From Lunularia cruciata (taxonomy: Eukaryota; Streptophyta; Marchantiopsida; Lunulariales; Lunulariaceae): a DNA stretch of 64,000 bases. Numbering within the stretch: position 1 is the stretch's first letter; the number at the start of each line of letters is the position of its first letter. Shown piece by piece: positions 1 through 11,429 of this stretch. The stretch lies in assembly GCA_948567375.1 (NCBI GenBank), contig OX419756.1, forward strand, positions 43,316,552 to 43,380,551, in the 5' to 3' direction. The notes under the pieces are model-generated. The model had not been told where the DNA came from. It made no database searches and saw only the letters and a program-made list of their open reading frames with translations. Made by a program: the position numbers and the translations under genes.

Positions 1-217
1 ATCTTCTACTCCAATGAAGGCAAAGACGACTGTCACATGTGATGCCCCTTTTCTCCGTAGTTGTCACTCGAAAACTGATCTTCCAAGGTTGTTTCTGCAC
101 GGTTTTAAATTCTAATATTCTTGGGTTTGATTGCTTTCTATTTACGGGAGAATAAGTAGATTGTCCTCTGTGCATGTTTTCAAATAATGACTTCATGTAT
201 ACTTTTTGAACCACCAG

Positions 218-738
218 GACAATCTGTTGATGGTGGGCTTTCCTTGCAGCTGCATGGCAGTTTGTACTGTTGGAAAGCCTTGCATGAACAGGTGAGTTCG
301 GTGAGATTAACAACTTTATTTCCACCACTGCCTTATGCATGACTTTGAAGTTGCTAGGACTAAGCTGATACACTGTTTGCTTGCATCTTGAAAAGTCCAT
401 TGAATGCTCAATCAAACGTCTTCTGGATCAAAGTGAGTCTACTAGTGTTTGTTAGCTTCATGCGCAGCTACTAGATAAGCACACCGCTTTTCCACACAAC
501 TTGCACAATTGCTTCAAGCAGCTCAGCATCCCTTGCTTCCAGGATCCAAGAGTTAGTAGAATCAGACATATTTAATGTCAATATGTCGAATTATAGAACT
601 GGAGCATGACTAAGCGTCCATATTGGTAATGATATTCTATGAAGATATGACACTGTCTCCTCATTAATCTCTGCTATTCAAGCCATTGAAGCTTCAAATG
701 CATCGGCGGTTAGAGCTTTTGCAGCTGCCCAAATCTAG
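218..738 (+). other. possible decayed coding exons of an unidentified gene
   Basis: Three stretches read like protein. Positions 218-291 form an open exon-like block (reading begins QSVDGGLSLQLHGSLYC) that follows an AG and ends at a good GTGAGT donor. Positions 369-575 are open in one frame (SIECSIKRLLDQ, then LHAQLLDKHTAFPHNL) but carry an in-frame TAG at 453-455. Positions 649-738 encode an alanine-rich tail ending AVRAFAAAQI and a stop. This could be the 3' end of a gene entering from the left, or a pseudogene. I do not recognise the family, and the splice junctions between blocks are not all convincing, so the call is weak. Confidence 0.25.
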
Positions 739-1793
739 CTATTGAGCTTTGTTTTAAATTGACATTGCATTTTATATACCAAACACAAGTACCCTGGTAT
801 GCATTAGGTATTTCTGATGCCATTGAGTCGGTGATGCACTGCAAAGCAATTACATGGATACACATTAGCCATATATAAATACTTTCACAACACCATATGT
901 ACAAGAATACCTTTTCTCATAACATCTGTGATTACTCTACTGTTCTCTGCATCTGCATACCTTTTCTCTGTTGCTATGATGGAGAATGTCTCCCAATTCA
1001 CAAATCACATGCCTTCTACAATAAGTGCACAAAACCAAGTCCAATTATCTGCATTCTAGATTGGTGTACAACGAATGTAACAGTAAGTAGCCAGCATGTG
1101 GCATCAAAAACACTCATAGCAAGGTATGCATCCTTATATGTTCCTTTGGCATGGCATGTGTCAATTGTGTATACAAGGCAAGAAAAATGAGCTGCTTGCC
1201 CAACGGGCTAGACATAAGAATGCTCACTTGAAAGTTTATTACACTTCTTGGGTTTGTAATTCTCAAGGCAGTCAAGAGGGAAGAGCTGTTTTGAAAGTTG
1301 TCTGAATATTTTTGGCTGATCTCTTCCTGTGCAGTTCAGTGCTTCACCATGCAGCCATATATGATGTCTTTGCAGTAGTTCAAAGTAGATGCAAGTGACA
1401 ACATCTTTTGGAGTGAGCTTTTGAACATGGCAAACAAGTGGCCTTGGAAACTCTGATAGGCTGAGTCTGTGTACTTGAAATGCTTTTGTAAAGGCCATGC
1501 AAGTTGCATCATGTGCGCTGAACTAAACTGCATGCAGCTGACTATCTTGAGACAATTGATTGACACCTGAAACTTGCACACATTTGTTACCAACTTGCTA
1601 CATTGCTTCCTGAAAGTGAGGACTCTGCCTCCCGGTGAGTGCTGCTGTTGGACAAAGAATACATATATTCTGTGGTTTATTGCTTATAGTGAACTAATGC
1701 AGCAATTGAATAGTTAGAACATGATACTTGTGCTTCTTGTGTTACTTTGACTTGCAAGATGTGGACCATGGCAAAACTAGGAAATTTTTTGCA
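739..1793. other. no gene seen
   Basis: Short reading frames on both strands here have no recognisable domain or splice structure. Part of it may be 3' untranslated sequence of whatever lies at 218-738. Nothing else is supported. Confidence 0.4.
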
Positions 1794-1977
1794 GAGAGGA
1801 AAAAGAACAAGAGTGATGTTGAGCAGTGGTGAGGGTGATTGGCCATGAGCAGCGGGAATGTGTGCAGATATATATAAATAATTTGAAATAAATTTTCACA
1901 GAGAGGAAAAAGAACAAGAGTGGTGTTGAGCAGCGGTGAGGGTGATTGGCCATGAGTGGGAAAGTGTGCAGCTATAT
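1794..1977. repeat. two-copy tandem duplication, about 107-bp unit
   Basis: The segment beginning GAGAGGAAAAAGAACAAGAG at 1794 recurs at 1901 with few differences and runs through the shared GAGGGTGATTGGCCATGAG. The second copy fades after about 77 bp. The low divergence points to a recent local duplication in non-coding DNA. Confidence 0.8.
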
Positions 1978-2390
1978 GTAAATTTGGAACGGTGCACTCA
2001 TTTGTAAATAATTTCAAATTTTGTGCCCCTATAAGTAAATTCCACTAGAATCACCTTGTTGGTGCCTCTTCTGTTTAGATATATTATTTATGGGTATGCG
2101 TGTTCTACCGTGTAAATTAGTTTGATAGTGTAGTTTTGCCCAACTCGTCTTCAGTTTGTTCATCCAACTTATGCTAAAGACTATATTTAAATATTCCAAA
2201 TTTTTCACTAAAAACCAAATATATAGTAAGGTTAGTTGTGGTATAAGTGATATGTTTCACTCTACAAAAGTGGAATCAACTGGGTTCAATTGTTTTCTTT
2301 GGATTTAGGCCGGGTGAGTAAGACAATGTGGATACACAGTGATGCTCTTCTGGGGAATATTAGACTCTTCTAGGGAATTTAAAAACCAGA

Positions 2391-2540
2391 GTACAACTTT
2401 CACTCTCATATTTGGTAGTGTAATTTAGACGGTGTGTGTCTAGTGTTCTAAAGAGAGCATAGGGGTACTACTTTTACTCTCATACTTTATGACCTACTTT
2501 AGACTGTGTATGTCTATTGCTCTACAGAGAGCATAAGCTG
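2391..2540. repeat. imperfect two-copy tandem repeat, about 74-bp unit
   Basis: The block from 2391 (CTCTCATAT, TTTAGAC, GTGTGTCTA and AGAGAGCATA in that order) recurs from 2465 in the same order with roughly one change in five. It is an older duplication than the one at 1794. Confidence 0.65.
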
Positions 2541-3963
2541 GTACTATCCATGGTACTATCCATAGGAGAGCAATCATTCAAGGTGATGCTTCTTTGGATG
2601 TTCCAGTAGACCTTACTACTTGCATAACTTGGATTTCTTAGGTGTGGGAGGTAGATTTCTCATATCAATACTATTAAAGCCTAGCCTCATTCTACCTCTT
2701 TTGTCTCTGCCTTGTACGGCTTGATGGATGGGGTCTTCCCATCCTCCTTGTGTTCTGTGTGGTCGCCTTCTCTCTTGAGGGGAAATGGTCATTCATGTCC
2801 TGGTCAGCTTGTGAATAATGAACATTCTGATGCCAATAATCTCTATCGAGTGTTTCTATTTTCTCGGCCTATTTCAATTGGGAAATCCATAGACTCTACT
2901 CAGCACTATGCAATTTGGTTGCAAGATACAATAGCAGTTGGAACGAGCGAAGCATTTGAAGCAATTCATATATCTGACCCAAAGTCGAGTTTCTTAAATT
3001 GATCATCACGTTGGGATTTATATCCATCCAGATAAACCTGGACATTCTCCATGGATTAAGTTAAGAACAACAGAAGTATAGTAGCTGTCTCTCCCAAGCA
3101 TATCGTTCTCTCTCCTTATATATCCCGCTATTAAAAGACTATGTCTTGTTTTGTGTTGCTTTTGGTTTAATCGACGGTGTTTTACCCAATTGCATCGTCG
3201 ATTCCATACTCCAACAATGACTCCCTCTTGTTATAGACAAGTTTATGTTTGACTACTTGTGGTAGTACTAGATTTTAATTATTTTAAAATAAAGATCTAG
3301 TAAAGGTAATGCAGGTACTTCCCTCAGATAGGCATAATCCAATGCCTACCAGATATTCTTCGGATAAAAAACATGCATCATAACGGATATTTGCTTTACA
3401 AAGAAAAACCTTTTATCGTTAAATGCAGGAACACCATTTTTGTTAGAGAGTGATATAGTTGGCGTTTGATTAATTTGACAAAACCAAATGCACCATGATG
3501 ACTCAAAATTCAAGGGTAAGACTTGCTGATTACAAGAATAGATTTTAGTGGAACCTAGAATTCTCTACGAATGGTAGCAATGCTCGCAATCAATTGTAGT
3601 TTGACATTTGATATCCTCATTTGAACACGATAGAAAAAGAACCAGTTCGAACACGAGTCGAATGAGCAGTGCACCCACTAATCCGAGCGGTGATTTTGAT
3701 GCCAAATCTTATTTTCAGTAGATAAAGCCACCAATTACAAAGTGCATACATGCAATTGCAAGCTGTCACAAAATCTAGTTTCTGTAGAGAGTCTTGCCCA
3801 TCGTACTGATGATGTTCTGGATCATCAACTCTGCGACAGACTCTGTTTACGACGGTTCAGCAACGATATTACTATGACAAACCAGGAAATATCTAGATGT
3901 ACGCGAAAATCAAGCAGTGAGTAATCGTCGTGATCCAAAACTTCGGGTTTGAAGGTATCGATA
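2541..3963. other. intergenic, no gene supported
   Basis: A 96-codon plus-strand frame at 2712-3002 has no recognisable domain, no good splice sites and no homologue I can name, so I do not call it. The stretch from 3825 to 3963 lies just downstream of the terpene synthase stop codon and probably holds its 3' untranslated region and polyadenylation site. Confidence 0.4.
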
Positions 3964-6048
3964 TCAGGCCTTATAGCCAGATCGGTATCGATCAGACTTG
4001 CTGTGCCACTCATGCCCTCCAGATAGCCAGTTTCGGCACGTCGTAGCGTATATATCCACTGCAGGGTGGAATTCAGTAGGAGTTATCTTGTAGAGATCTG
4101 CAATTGCGCTTTCCATATCATCTATTCTGTCACTCAGCATCTTGACTCCATATTCTGCAGCAGCCTTTGTGTAGGAGCATTTGTATACCTCACTAAGTAT
4201 GTGCACCAGGTTGTGTTTGTCTTTGAGCACAATACACTCCTGATAAAAGAAAGAAAGTAAGGTATCATTTAGCATCACTTTCCAAAGCCTATTAGCTGAA
4301 GTATAGAACTGGTTTAGCATCAAAACTTAAAAGCTTGATAAACATAGTTAATAAACAATTGCTTCCGACAGAAACTTGCGATAGCGACAAGTGATTAATG
4401 TAATAAGATTAAGCCCCTCGTTTGTGGCCAGCTGTGTGATACTACTAGTTTTAGAAGGTGCAGTTGCAAGCTGCTATAGGAAGGATCAGATTCAAAATTC
4501 ATACCATAGCATCGAGATCTTAGAAGCCAATTACACTATAGGACAAAGATTGGATGAATGTATCTATCACTTCTGAAATTACTTCTACCTGTTTCGAGTT
4601 GTTACCTTATAAACCGAAAAGATGTCGTTGTGCCATGACACCAGATCGGTGATGGTCGTTAGTAGGCGGTCCATTTCAGGAGAGTAGAAGTAAGTATTGG
4701 GTAGCCCAGGCGGTGAACCAGGACTTCTGCTGATTATCACATCTGTTACCACCTGTGGAAACACAATCATCGCGTTAGCGCATGAGATCTGGAGTTTGAA
4801 GTCCTTTTCCCAGTAAACGACGATTAAAAGATATACCTAAGATTAGCTATAAACTAAATCTTATTAGTAAAGATGATCATAGTTCAGTGCATAGCGGCCG
4901 AGACAGTGATCAGAAAAGTTTATCTGACGGTTTAATTTCTAGCTTTGGCTATAGGATTATACATTCTTAATCACCCAAATGTACAGATCCGGCGAAAATC
5001 ATAATGTCTAGTAAGATCGACAGCGTGGACGGTAGATGACCTTCATACACAGAAAGACACTGAAATATTCCACTTACAACTGCTGGTCGGACAGCGGAAA
5101 GTTTCCGACGAAATTGGATGTAGTCGTCCAATCCTGGAGCAGTATGAGAACTTCTGTAGTGAACCTCCTCAACACAGCTTGCTAGCCACTCCAGGAGGCC
5201 CTGCGCCAACCTTACAGTGTAGTCATTCGGCAAGCCATATTCTAGAAACTCTGCCCAGAAATGCTTCCATGCCGATGCTACAGGGTGCAGGTTGCAGGTT
5301 CAGGTTGGATGCTGCATCAATTCACAAGTAACATGGTCAAGACGGCCATATATCTAGCGAATCCATGGACAAAATGCTAGTCACATTCTTACAGGACTTT
5401 CCAGGTAGATGGAGTCTGCATTGCTTCACAAATTTACGTACCGTCATTTCGAAGTTGCTTGGCCTGGACAAGCCGAGATTTAAACAAAGCAACGGAGGAT
5501 TTGCTTGTTTCAGATGAAACCAGGTTGTATAAAGGAGGCAAGCACTTGTGTAAAAGAGGTTCTTCTGGAAATGACCACATCAGTACCGTGATAACCTCAA
5601 GAATAAGGCTCAAAGAACCTTCTTTGTCTCTACCCAGAGGACTTTCGTCGAGAACTGTATCCAAAGCGTAGAGCACCAACATGTACTTGGAGATGAAAAG
5701 AAAATCTTTGTCCTCAATGTTGGGGAAAATGGAGCTCATTACATCAGGAGTGTTGTGCTTGACTAGTCCTGTCCATAATCTCGAGCCTAGTTGGCTGTCC
5801 ACACCAAAGCTCGCTAACCACTCGTGACGCTGATGGCTCAAACTTGCAGCTCGAGGATGGGGGCTGCGTAGCTCGTAGGGACATACGATATCCGGAATGT
5901 CATAATGCACCGCAGCATCAGCAGCATTTTGCGTAGGTAACGCTTGAATGCCTTGTTTCAGTAACAAGGCCTCTCCAACCTGTTTTGGACCCACAAATCC
6001 ATCCTTGCTTCCATTAATTGCAGCGTTCATACTGGCGAGTAGAGTCAT
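3964..6048 (-). CDS. microbial-type terpene synthase-like protein (MTPSL), 4 exons
   Basis: This is a class I terpene synthase that would ionise an isoprenyl diphosphate and cyclise or quench the cation. On the minus strand the exons are 6048-5442, 5277-4985, 4752-4606 and 4239-3964. The phases fit and give 440 residues, a normal MTPSL size. Visible landmarks, in order: the aspartate-rich region LYALDTVLDE (about residue 125, with DTVLDE where DDxxD is usual); YIQFRRKLSAVRP, the helix-G type segment; the metal-binding NSE motif NDIFSVYK|E, split by intron 3; and a C-terminal WLSGGHEWHSKSDRY carrying the conserved RY pair. Donors are GTACGT, GTACAT and GTAACA, and the acceptors are all AG. The exon 2 donor is the least certain junction; a GTGATT donor 11 bp downstream would break the frame. 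The product is probably cytosolic, as no clear transit peptide precedes the fold. No stops or frameshifts are seen, so the gene looks intact. The terpene product cannot be read from sequence. Confidence 0.88.
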
Positions 6049-7319
6049 TGTTGTACAACGATTAACGTGAACGTGAGCACCTGCATTGTATCAGAATATA
6101 GATATCCAGCAGGATCAGTGTTGGAGCAAGCCGAATCCGTTCTCTTTGGATAATGCTTTTCAGCCACGACCGATCACACAAGAACTCCTACCACTGTACT
6201 TAGTCTACTCCCAATAAAGACTTCTCTGAGTTTCTTGATCGCCAAGCGAAGATTCGAGATTCAGCTAAATGCGTTATCTGAGTCGTATTCCACCTCTGTT
6301 CCACTGCTGGTCTCGTCAAGAGGCTACTTGATGAGAAACACCCAACAATTCAGGCCTATATAGCAGGTCTAGAAAACATCTTGAAAAGACATTGTCAAGA
6401 TTCAAAGTGAAGAATCATTCAACTTTTAAGGTATTGCAATTGATGAATTGTGATCACATGGATTAGGAATGAAGTTGAAAACGTTTATCTACTTCAGGGA
6501 AACTGTCATTCAAGGGCCACTTTTAAAGGTAAGGCCAGTAGGAAGTCTAGATCTGATCTGTAGAGCTCGAAAAGACAGCAAAGGTGATTTTTAAAATTTA
6601 ATTCATTCTTGCGTTAGAATTCCGCCATTTAACCAGATGGCTGTTAGCTGAGTAACTAATTCTGCAGCTTTATGGCAGACACACATACCGGTGTTTTCAG
6701 GCACCGGGCAACTCCGAGTTTCGATCTTGGTTGGGATTGTATATCCACAAACTAATTCACCTTCACCTGAGTACTCTGAATCATGATCCTATAATTGGAC
6801 AAGCTAGGTAGCTAGCTGTCACCAGTCCTCACCTGATCCACGTTGAGAAGTAGATTGTATTGAGAGAGGTTACCTCAGATTCGACGGTAAAGAGGTCAAT
6901 TCGCCAGGGGTGGTTATACCAAATTCGACAGGATTGTGATCAGAATTGTGATCCTCAGCCTTGAGCCAGCTAGCGTAGAGGTGCCTTCTGCAACAAAGGG
7001 TGGAGCTTCAGACTTTCAAAAATTGAATGGTCTCTCCGCACATTGATCTATCGACATCAGAACCTGAATCAGATGTGTTTCATCACACACTTGCACAGTA
7101 TTTGTTTTACGCACATGTATTCGTACTAACCAGTCCGGAAGACCGAAATGACTGAACGATACAGTGAAATCCTGGTAGACATATTTGTACTAACCAGTCC
7201 GGAACCGACTTGATGTTTAATTGCAGGGTCTACTATATGATGTGACCCCTATAAGCAAAGTTGTGTATACCAGAAGATCGAGGAAATTAGGTGACTCCCG
7301 TCGTGGATGCTGAATCTTA
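6049..7319. other. upstream region of the terpene synthase
   Basis: This is non-coding DNA 5' of the terpene synthase and should hold its promoter and 5' untranslated region. I see no unambiguous TATA box at a sensible distance. A motif of about 20 bp (TGTACTAACCAGTCCGGAA-like) occurs twice, near 7123 and 7187, as a short direct repeat. No gene is supported. Confidence 0.4.
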
Positions 7320-7784
7320 AATGAAACTATTTAAAAAGCACTTATCCATAGTTGCTAGTTGCTAGTGTATAATACGCCTTATCATATCATTTCTGTAGCA
7401 ATTTGTTAAAGTAATGTCACAATGTGAGTTAAATTGACCTCGAAATTAGTTAAATTGATGTCGAATTTTGAATGAATTTAGGTAATAATAATTTTGAAAA
7501 ATTTAATTAACTTGTAATTTTATAATGAAATATTTTTTAATTATATATATTATCTATATGAATTATAATTCTATAATATATGATACGTTACTTAGTAATT
7601 TATAATAATTATTAAAAAAATATTGAATCTTAAATGAAATTTATATAATAATAATTATTTTTTTAATTAATTTATATTTATATAATAAAATATTTCGTAA
7701 TTTATATATGATTTTTGTATGAATTATGATTCTATAATGTATAAAATTGATAATGATATATGTTACATTATATAAATATAAATA

Positions 7785-7815
<31 letters not shown>

Positions 7816-8034
7816 ATATAATAACTACCATGACATTTGCAACACATTAAATAGTTCACTTAAATGTTAGAATGTTAATATTGATAATCAAAGTTGTACT
7901 TGTAATTGCTCATAGAAAACTTAATGATAATTAAATTTTGTGCTAGTGCTACTAATCACACCATTGGGACTACCATCAATTACACCTTTTGCATAATCAT
8001 ATGAGCTATCAATGATATGATTAGGGTTGGAGTT
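7320..8034. repeat. very AT-rich spacer with a (TAAA)n microsatellite
   Basis: From about 7440 to 7860 the DNA is almost pure A/T, with a run of roughly eleven TAAA units at 7773-7817. The short frames across it are low-complexity translation of this sequence and not genes. The remainder to 8034 is unassigned. Confidence 0.75.
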
Positions 8035-8440
8035 CCAAGTCAAGCTAGAGGGATATATTTTCAAGATGTAGCTCTGGAGAGTTGATTTTTTTTATGTTGA
8101 GCCTTTGAGCTCTTTGCTATAGTGTACAAAGACCGGCAAACATCACCTAGAGTCTCTTAACTAGAGTGGTTGTGATTTGATTATGTAATCAAAACCTATT
8201 GATTATAATTTCTTGAGTTGAGAGTTGATATAAGTTTTGTGTGATCAGAAATGATTATTGTGACACCACGGAGCTCATGCATGATTTTTGTATGAGTTGT
8301 GCTTCTCTAGTGTATGATATTGACAATATTTTTTGTTGTGTAGTAATGTATATACTCATGACAAAGAAGATAATAGAGTAATAATTTTTGTTGTGTAGTA
8401 ATGTATATACTCATGACAAAGAAGACAATAGAGCACTTCA
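8035..8440 (+). mobile_element. Gypsy LTR fragment, same family as the LTRs at 50939 and 63347
   Basis: This matches 63660-64000 block for block: a GAGCCTTTGAGCTC segment, AGAGTCTCTTAACTAGAGTGG, then a TGTGACAC/TGTGGTAC start, ATGAGTTGTGCTTCT and GTGTATGATATTGACAAT. Its first half also matches 51180-51350. The sequence is diverged and both ends are lost. A 55-bp unit (TTTTGTTGTGTAGTAATGTATATACTCATGACAAAGAAGA..., starting 8331 and 8386) is tandemly duplicated at its right end. Confidence 0.7.
8331..8440. repeat. 55-bp tandem duplication
   Basis: Units 8331-8385 and 8386-8440 are nearly identical and lie inside the LTR fragment. The second copy is almost unmutated, so this duplication is younger than the element. 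Confidence 0.85.
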
Positions 8441-8444
8441 AGAA

Positions 8445-8640
8445 AAGTGATTGGATAATATTATTTGATTCCATTTGATTAAAGAGTGTGCAAAGGAAGT
8501 GTTTGTTTGAGTACTTTGGACCTTTCATAATGAGAAGGTATAGATTAATTACACCTATGATCTCAAGTAGTTGGGAGGAAGAAGCTTTGATAAGACCATG
8601 ATAAGTTCAAGTTACATCACAAAAAGTTGAAGTACCTTCA
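8445..8640 (+). pseudogene. Gypsy integrase C-terminal fragment
   Basis: This remnant is collinear with 61110-61330, the end of the polyprotein of the Gypsy at 54918-61578. It shares the tract encoding PKYFGPF, YTYDL and LGGR and the trailing ACCTTCACTTGA. Stops and substitutions make it non-coding. It is joined to the LTR that follows, so this is the 3' end of an otherwise lost element. Confidence 0.7.
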
Positions 8641-8849
8641 CTTGAAATCTAAATATAACATTTGTTGGTGCATATATGCTTTATTAGGATATTTAGTTTT
8701 GTAATGTAAGAAGTTGAAGATAGTGCTTATATGGAGCTTAACCAAGCTTCTATATTAGTCATGATTAGCAAGAGTTAGTCATAGCCAAGATAGAAGTGAA
8801 TCTACTTTAGGTAAAGATTAAAAAGTGAGCAACACTATTTTTGATACTA

Positions 8850-8874
8850 CAGAGTAAAACCTCGCAATAGTGAC
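8850..8874 (+). repeat. left terminal inverted repeat of the Tigger element
   Basis: Starts CAGAGTAAAACCTCGCAATA immediately after the target TA and pairs with the reverse complement of 11430-11454, with the outer 14 bases differing only at the first base. TGTCACTATTG-type motifs follow at about 8910 and 8926. Confidence 0.85.
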
Positions 8875-8947
8875 ATACATCTGTACTGGCTATCAATGTC
8901 ACTATTGAGAGGTTGTCACTAACCAGAGGAAAGTGCGCAGCCTCTCT

Positions 8948-9310
8948 CCCGCATGAGTCTCGATGATCTTGAATGTTCTGGAACTTGGGTGCCTCACCTA
9001 CACATCTTTTTCCCACTCTCACTATTTACTCGCATGAGTCTAGACATTCTTGAGCATTCTGGAACTTGGGTGCTATTTATCCGTGTGAGTCTAGAAATTT
9101 CTTGAGTATTCTGGAACTTGGGTGTACAACTTACACACCTTTTTCACACACTGGCTATTTATCCGAGTGAGTTTTGATGTTCTTGAGCATTCAGGAACTT
9201 GGTGCCTGACCTACACACCTTTTTCACACTCTCATTTTATCTGTGTGAGTCTCAATGTTCTTGAGCATTCTGGAACTTGACCCACACACCTTTTCCCCAC
9301 TTTGGCTATT
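8948..9310. repeat. about five-unit minisatellite with heat-shock-element-like cores
   Basis: A unit of roughly 55-85 bp recurs five times in the 5' region of the Tigger element. Each has a GTGAGTCT/ATGAGTCT start, a TTCTTGAGCATTCTGGAACTTG core and, in four of five, a CACACCTTTTTC tail. The core holds TTCnnGAA. The first copy, 8971-8983, is a full GAAnnTTCnnGAA. Confidence 0.75.
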
Positions 9311-9383
9311 TTTCCTTTTGATCGAGCGGTGAGTGGTGTTGGGGTTACTCTATTGCTGAATTCAAATTTGATTATCTACAAGC

Positions 9384-11151
9384 ATGTTGGTTAATATCAG
9401 TAAGCAGAGACATTTGGATGTGATGACTAACGTGGAGGTTATCAATTTTCTCAGTCAACCTGGAGCCACCCATGAACAAGCGGCATCACATTTTGTAGTG
9501 GCACGTCCGACCATGACCAAAATCTGGAAAGAGAGGGAACTCATTAAGCAGGTGGAATTTGATTCAAATCAAATTGGGTTGAAAAAAGTTTTTGACATCA
9601 ACTCGAGTGAAACTGCTTACCAATATGGTGTATCAATGGCACATGCACGTTGAGATTGATGCACCCTCGCTGAATGTGACTGCTGAGGTGCTCAAGAATA
9701 AGGTTTTATTTTTCAGAGACAAGATCTTACAAGACTTTACCAAATGTTTGAAACCATCAAACGCAGTTGCTCTACAGGTATTTGTTGCCTCAAATGGATG
9801 GCTCAAGAAGTATTTGAATTGTATCTCAACAACTAGCAAGAAGAAGTGTGGAGAACACAACAGCCTCAATCTGATGCAGGTTGAGAAGCATTTGCATGAA
9901 ATTCGTGAAATGCTGAATGATGTCCCTCTTGAATGCATTATCAACATTGACGAGTTAGCTCTACAGCATCGCACCACATCATCAAGATCATTCTGCAAAG
10001 TCAATAAGGATGGTCGTGGTGTCAAGTGCAGCAAAGAACGAATCACAATGACTCTTGGAGTTAGCACTTCAGGCGAGAAGTTTTGCACTCAGTTTATTAC
10101 AAAGAGTGCACGTCCATGCACTTTGAAGAATATTCCCAATATAACTAAGGCATTTGGTATTATTTACGACCACCAAGCCAAAGCCTGGCAAGACACATCC
10201 TCATATATGCGCTTGCTGCACACATACAACAAAATTGCCAAGCAATGCAACAGCATCTTCTATATCCTCCAGGATAACTGTTCATCACATGTTTGTGCGG
10301 CTACATTTTTTGATCTAACGGGCTTACAAGAACCACTCTTCAAGTATCAGAACCTATGCATCATTTTCTTCCCACCCAATGCCACTAGTGATTGTCAACC
10401 TCTTGATCAAGGTGTCATTTGCTTTTTCAAAGCACACTTTCGCCGTGCCTAACTGAACCATCTTCTTTATGAGTATGAAATCTGGCAAACTAGTGAACGT
10501 GCACCCGCTTCTCAATTTCCAATCAACAATCATACGCACTTGCACAACGTGCTTAGTTGGGTCAAATCAGCATCAGATGGTGTCGAAGAGAACACTATTC
10601 TACGGTGTTTTGTCAAAGCAAATTTTCTCCCTATTGTTACAAAAGTCATTTCCAATCAGTATATTGATCACTCTGCACCTAGCTTTAATCAAGCTATTGA
10701 TTATTTAGTGATAATGCTGAGAGAAATTTGACTGGAGGAATCTTTCTTGACATCATTGGGTCTTGATGACAAAATTTTTGAACAGGTTGCTGAAGAACTC
10801 ATTGAAATAGATGCACTTGATGCTACTGGTGACGATGAGTTTGACGACAATAACATTGTCCAGTCTGTTCTTGAACAACACAACTTAATGCAGAATTCCA
10901 GAAACATTGATGATGATGACGTTGAGGAGATCCCACCTTTGATAAGCATTGAGCAAGAAAATCAGGCCATCACGGATTTAATCAACTTTCTCTCTCTTGA
11001 ATCATTGCTTTCTCCAGAACTTCAAAGTAACTTGCTTTCCAACCTTCAAAATGCTCATTGGCCATTGATTCATCAACAGAAAGTTGAGAAAAATAGGTTG
11101 CTGAAACAATCCGCGTTATCAATGTATTTTACCTCGGACCAACCACAATAA
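9384..11151 (+). pseudogene. pogo/Tigger transposase (CENP-B-like HTH plus DDE domain), broken
   Basis: The gene would encode a transposase of about 580 residues. An N-terminal helix-turn-helix (9384 to about 9600) includes ATHEQAASHFVVARPTMTKIW. A CENP-B/Tc5-type second HTH follows, with FVASNGWLKKYL near 9781. The DDE_1 catalytic core has NIDELAL (first Asp, near 9946), LQDNCSSH (second Asp, near 10273) and PLDQG (third Asp, near 10400). An acidic C-terminal tail is present, as in Tigger proteins. Lesions: a frameshift between about 9590 and 9650 separating the first HTH from the rest, an in-frame TAA at 10450-10452 and a TGA at 10729-10731. All three catalytic acids survive. The start at 9384 is the first ATG of the HTH frame. 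Confidence 0.87.
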
Positions 11152-11429
11152 CCTTAGTCAATGGACAGAACTGTTGTGATTTGAAGTTTCATAAAAATGC
11201 CACATTAATCTGTTGCCACATTCCCCTTTCACACAACCCATTATAGCGCTCTTGAAATATAAATAGGATGTTACCTCCATATTTACACTATAGAAATGTC
11301 ACTATTGGGATCATCATGTCACTATTGCCCAATTTTGACGTACTGTTATTATTGGGCATATTTACTGGGTCTAGACTAATTGTTCTAGGGTTCTTGGTCA
11401 CTAAAGAGAGGATGTTACTCATACAAGGT

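Noticed and set aside
2712-3002. 96-codon plus-strand frame
   Set aside because: No recognisable motif, homologue or splice site; length is within chance for this composition.
4967-5233. Start of exon 2 of the terpene synthase at its internal ATG
   Set aside because: Coding continues upstream in frame (WKHFWAEFLEYGLPND) to an AG acceptor at 5277, so the ATG is internal.
7641-7859. 72-codon AT-rich frame
   Set aside because: Low-complexity sequence around the (TAAA)n run; no domain or splice sites.
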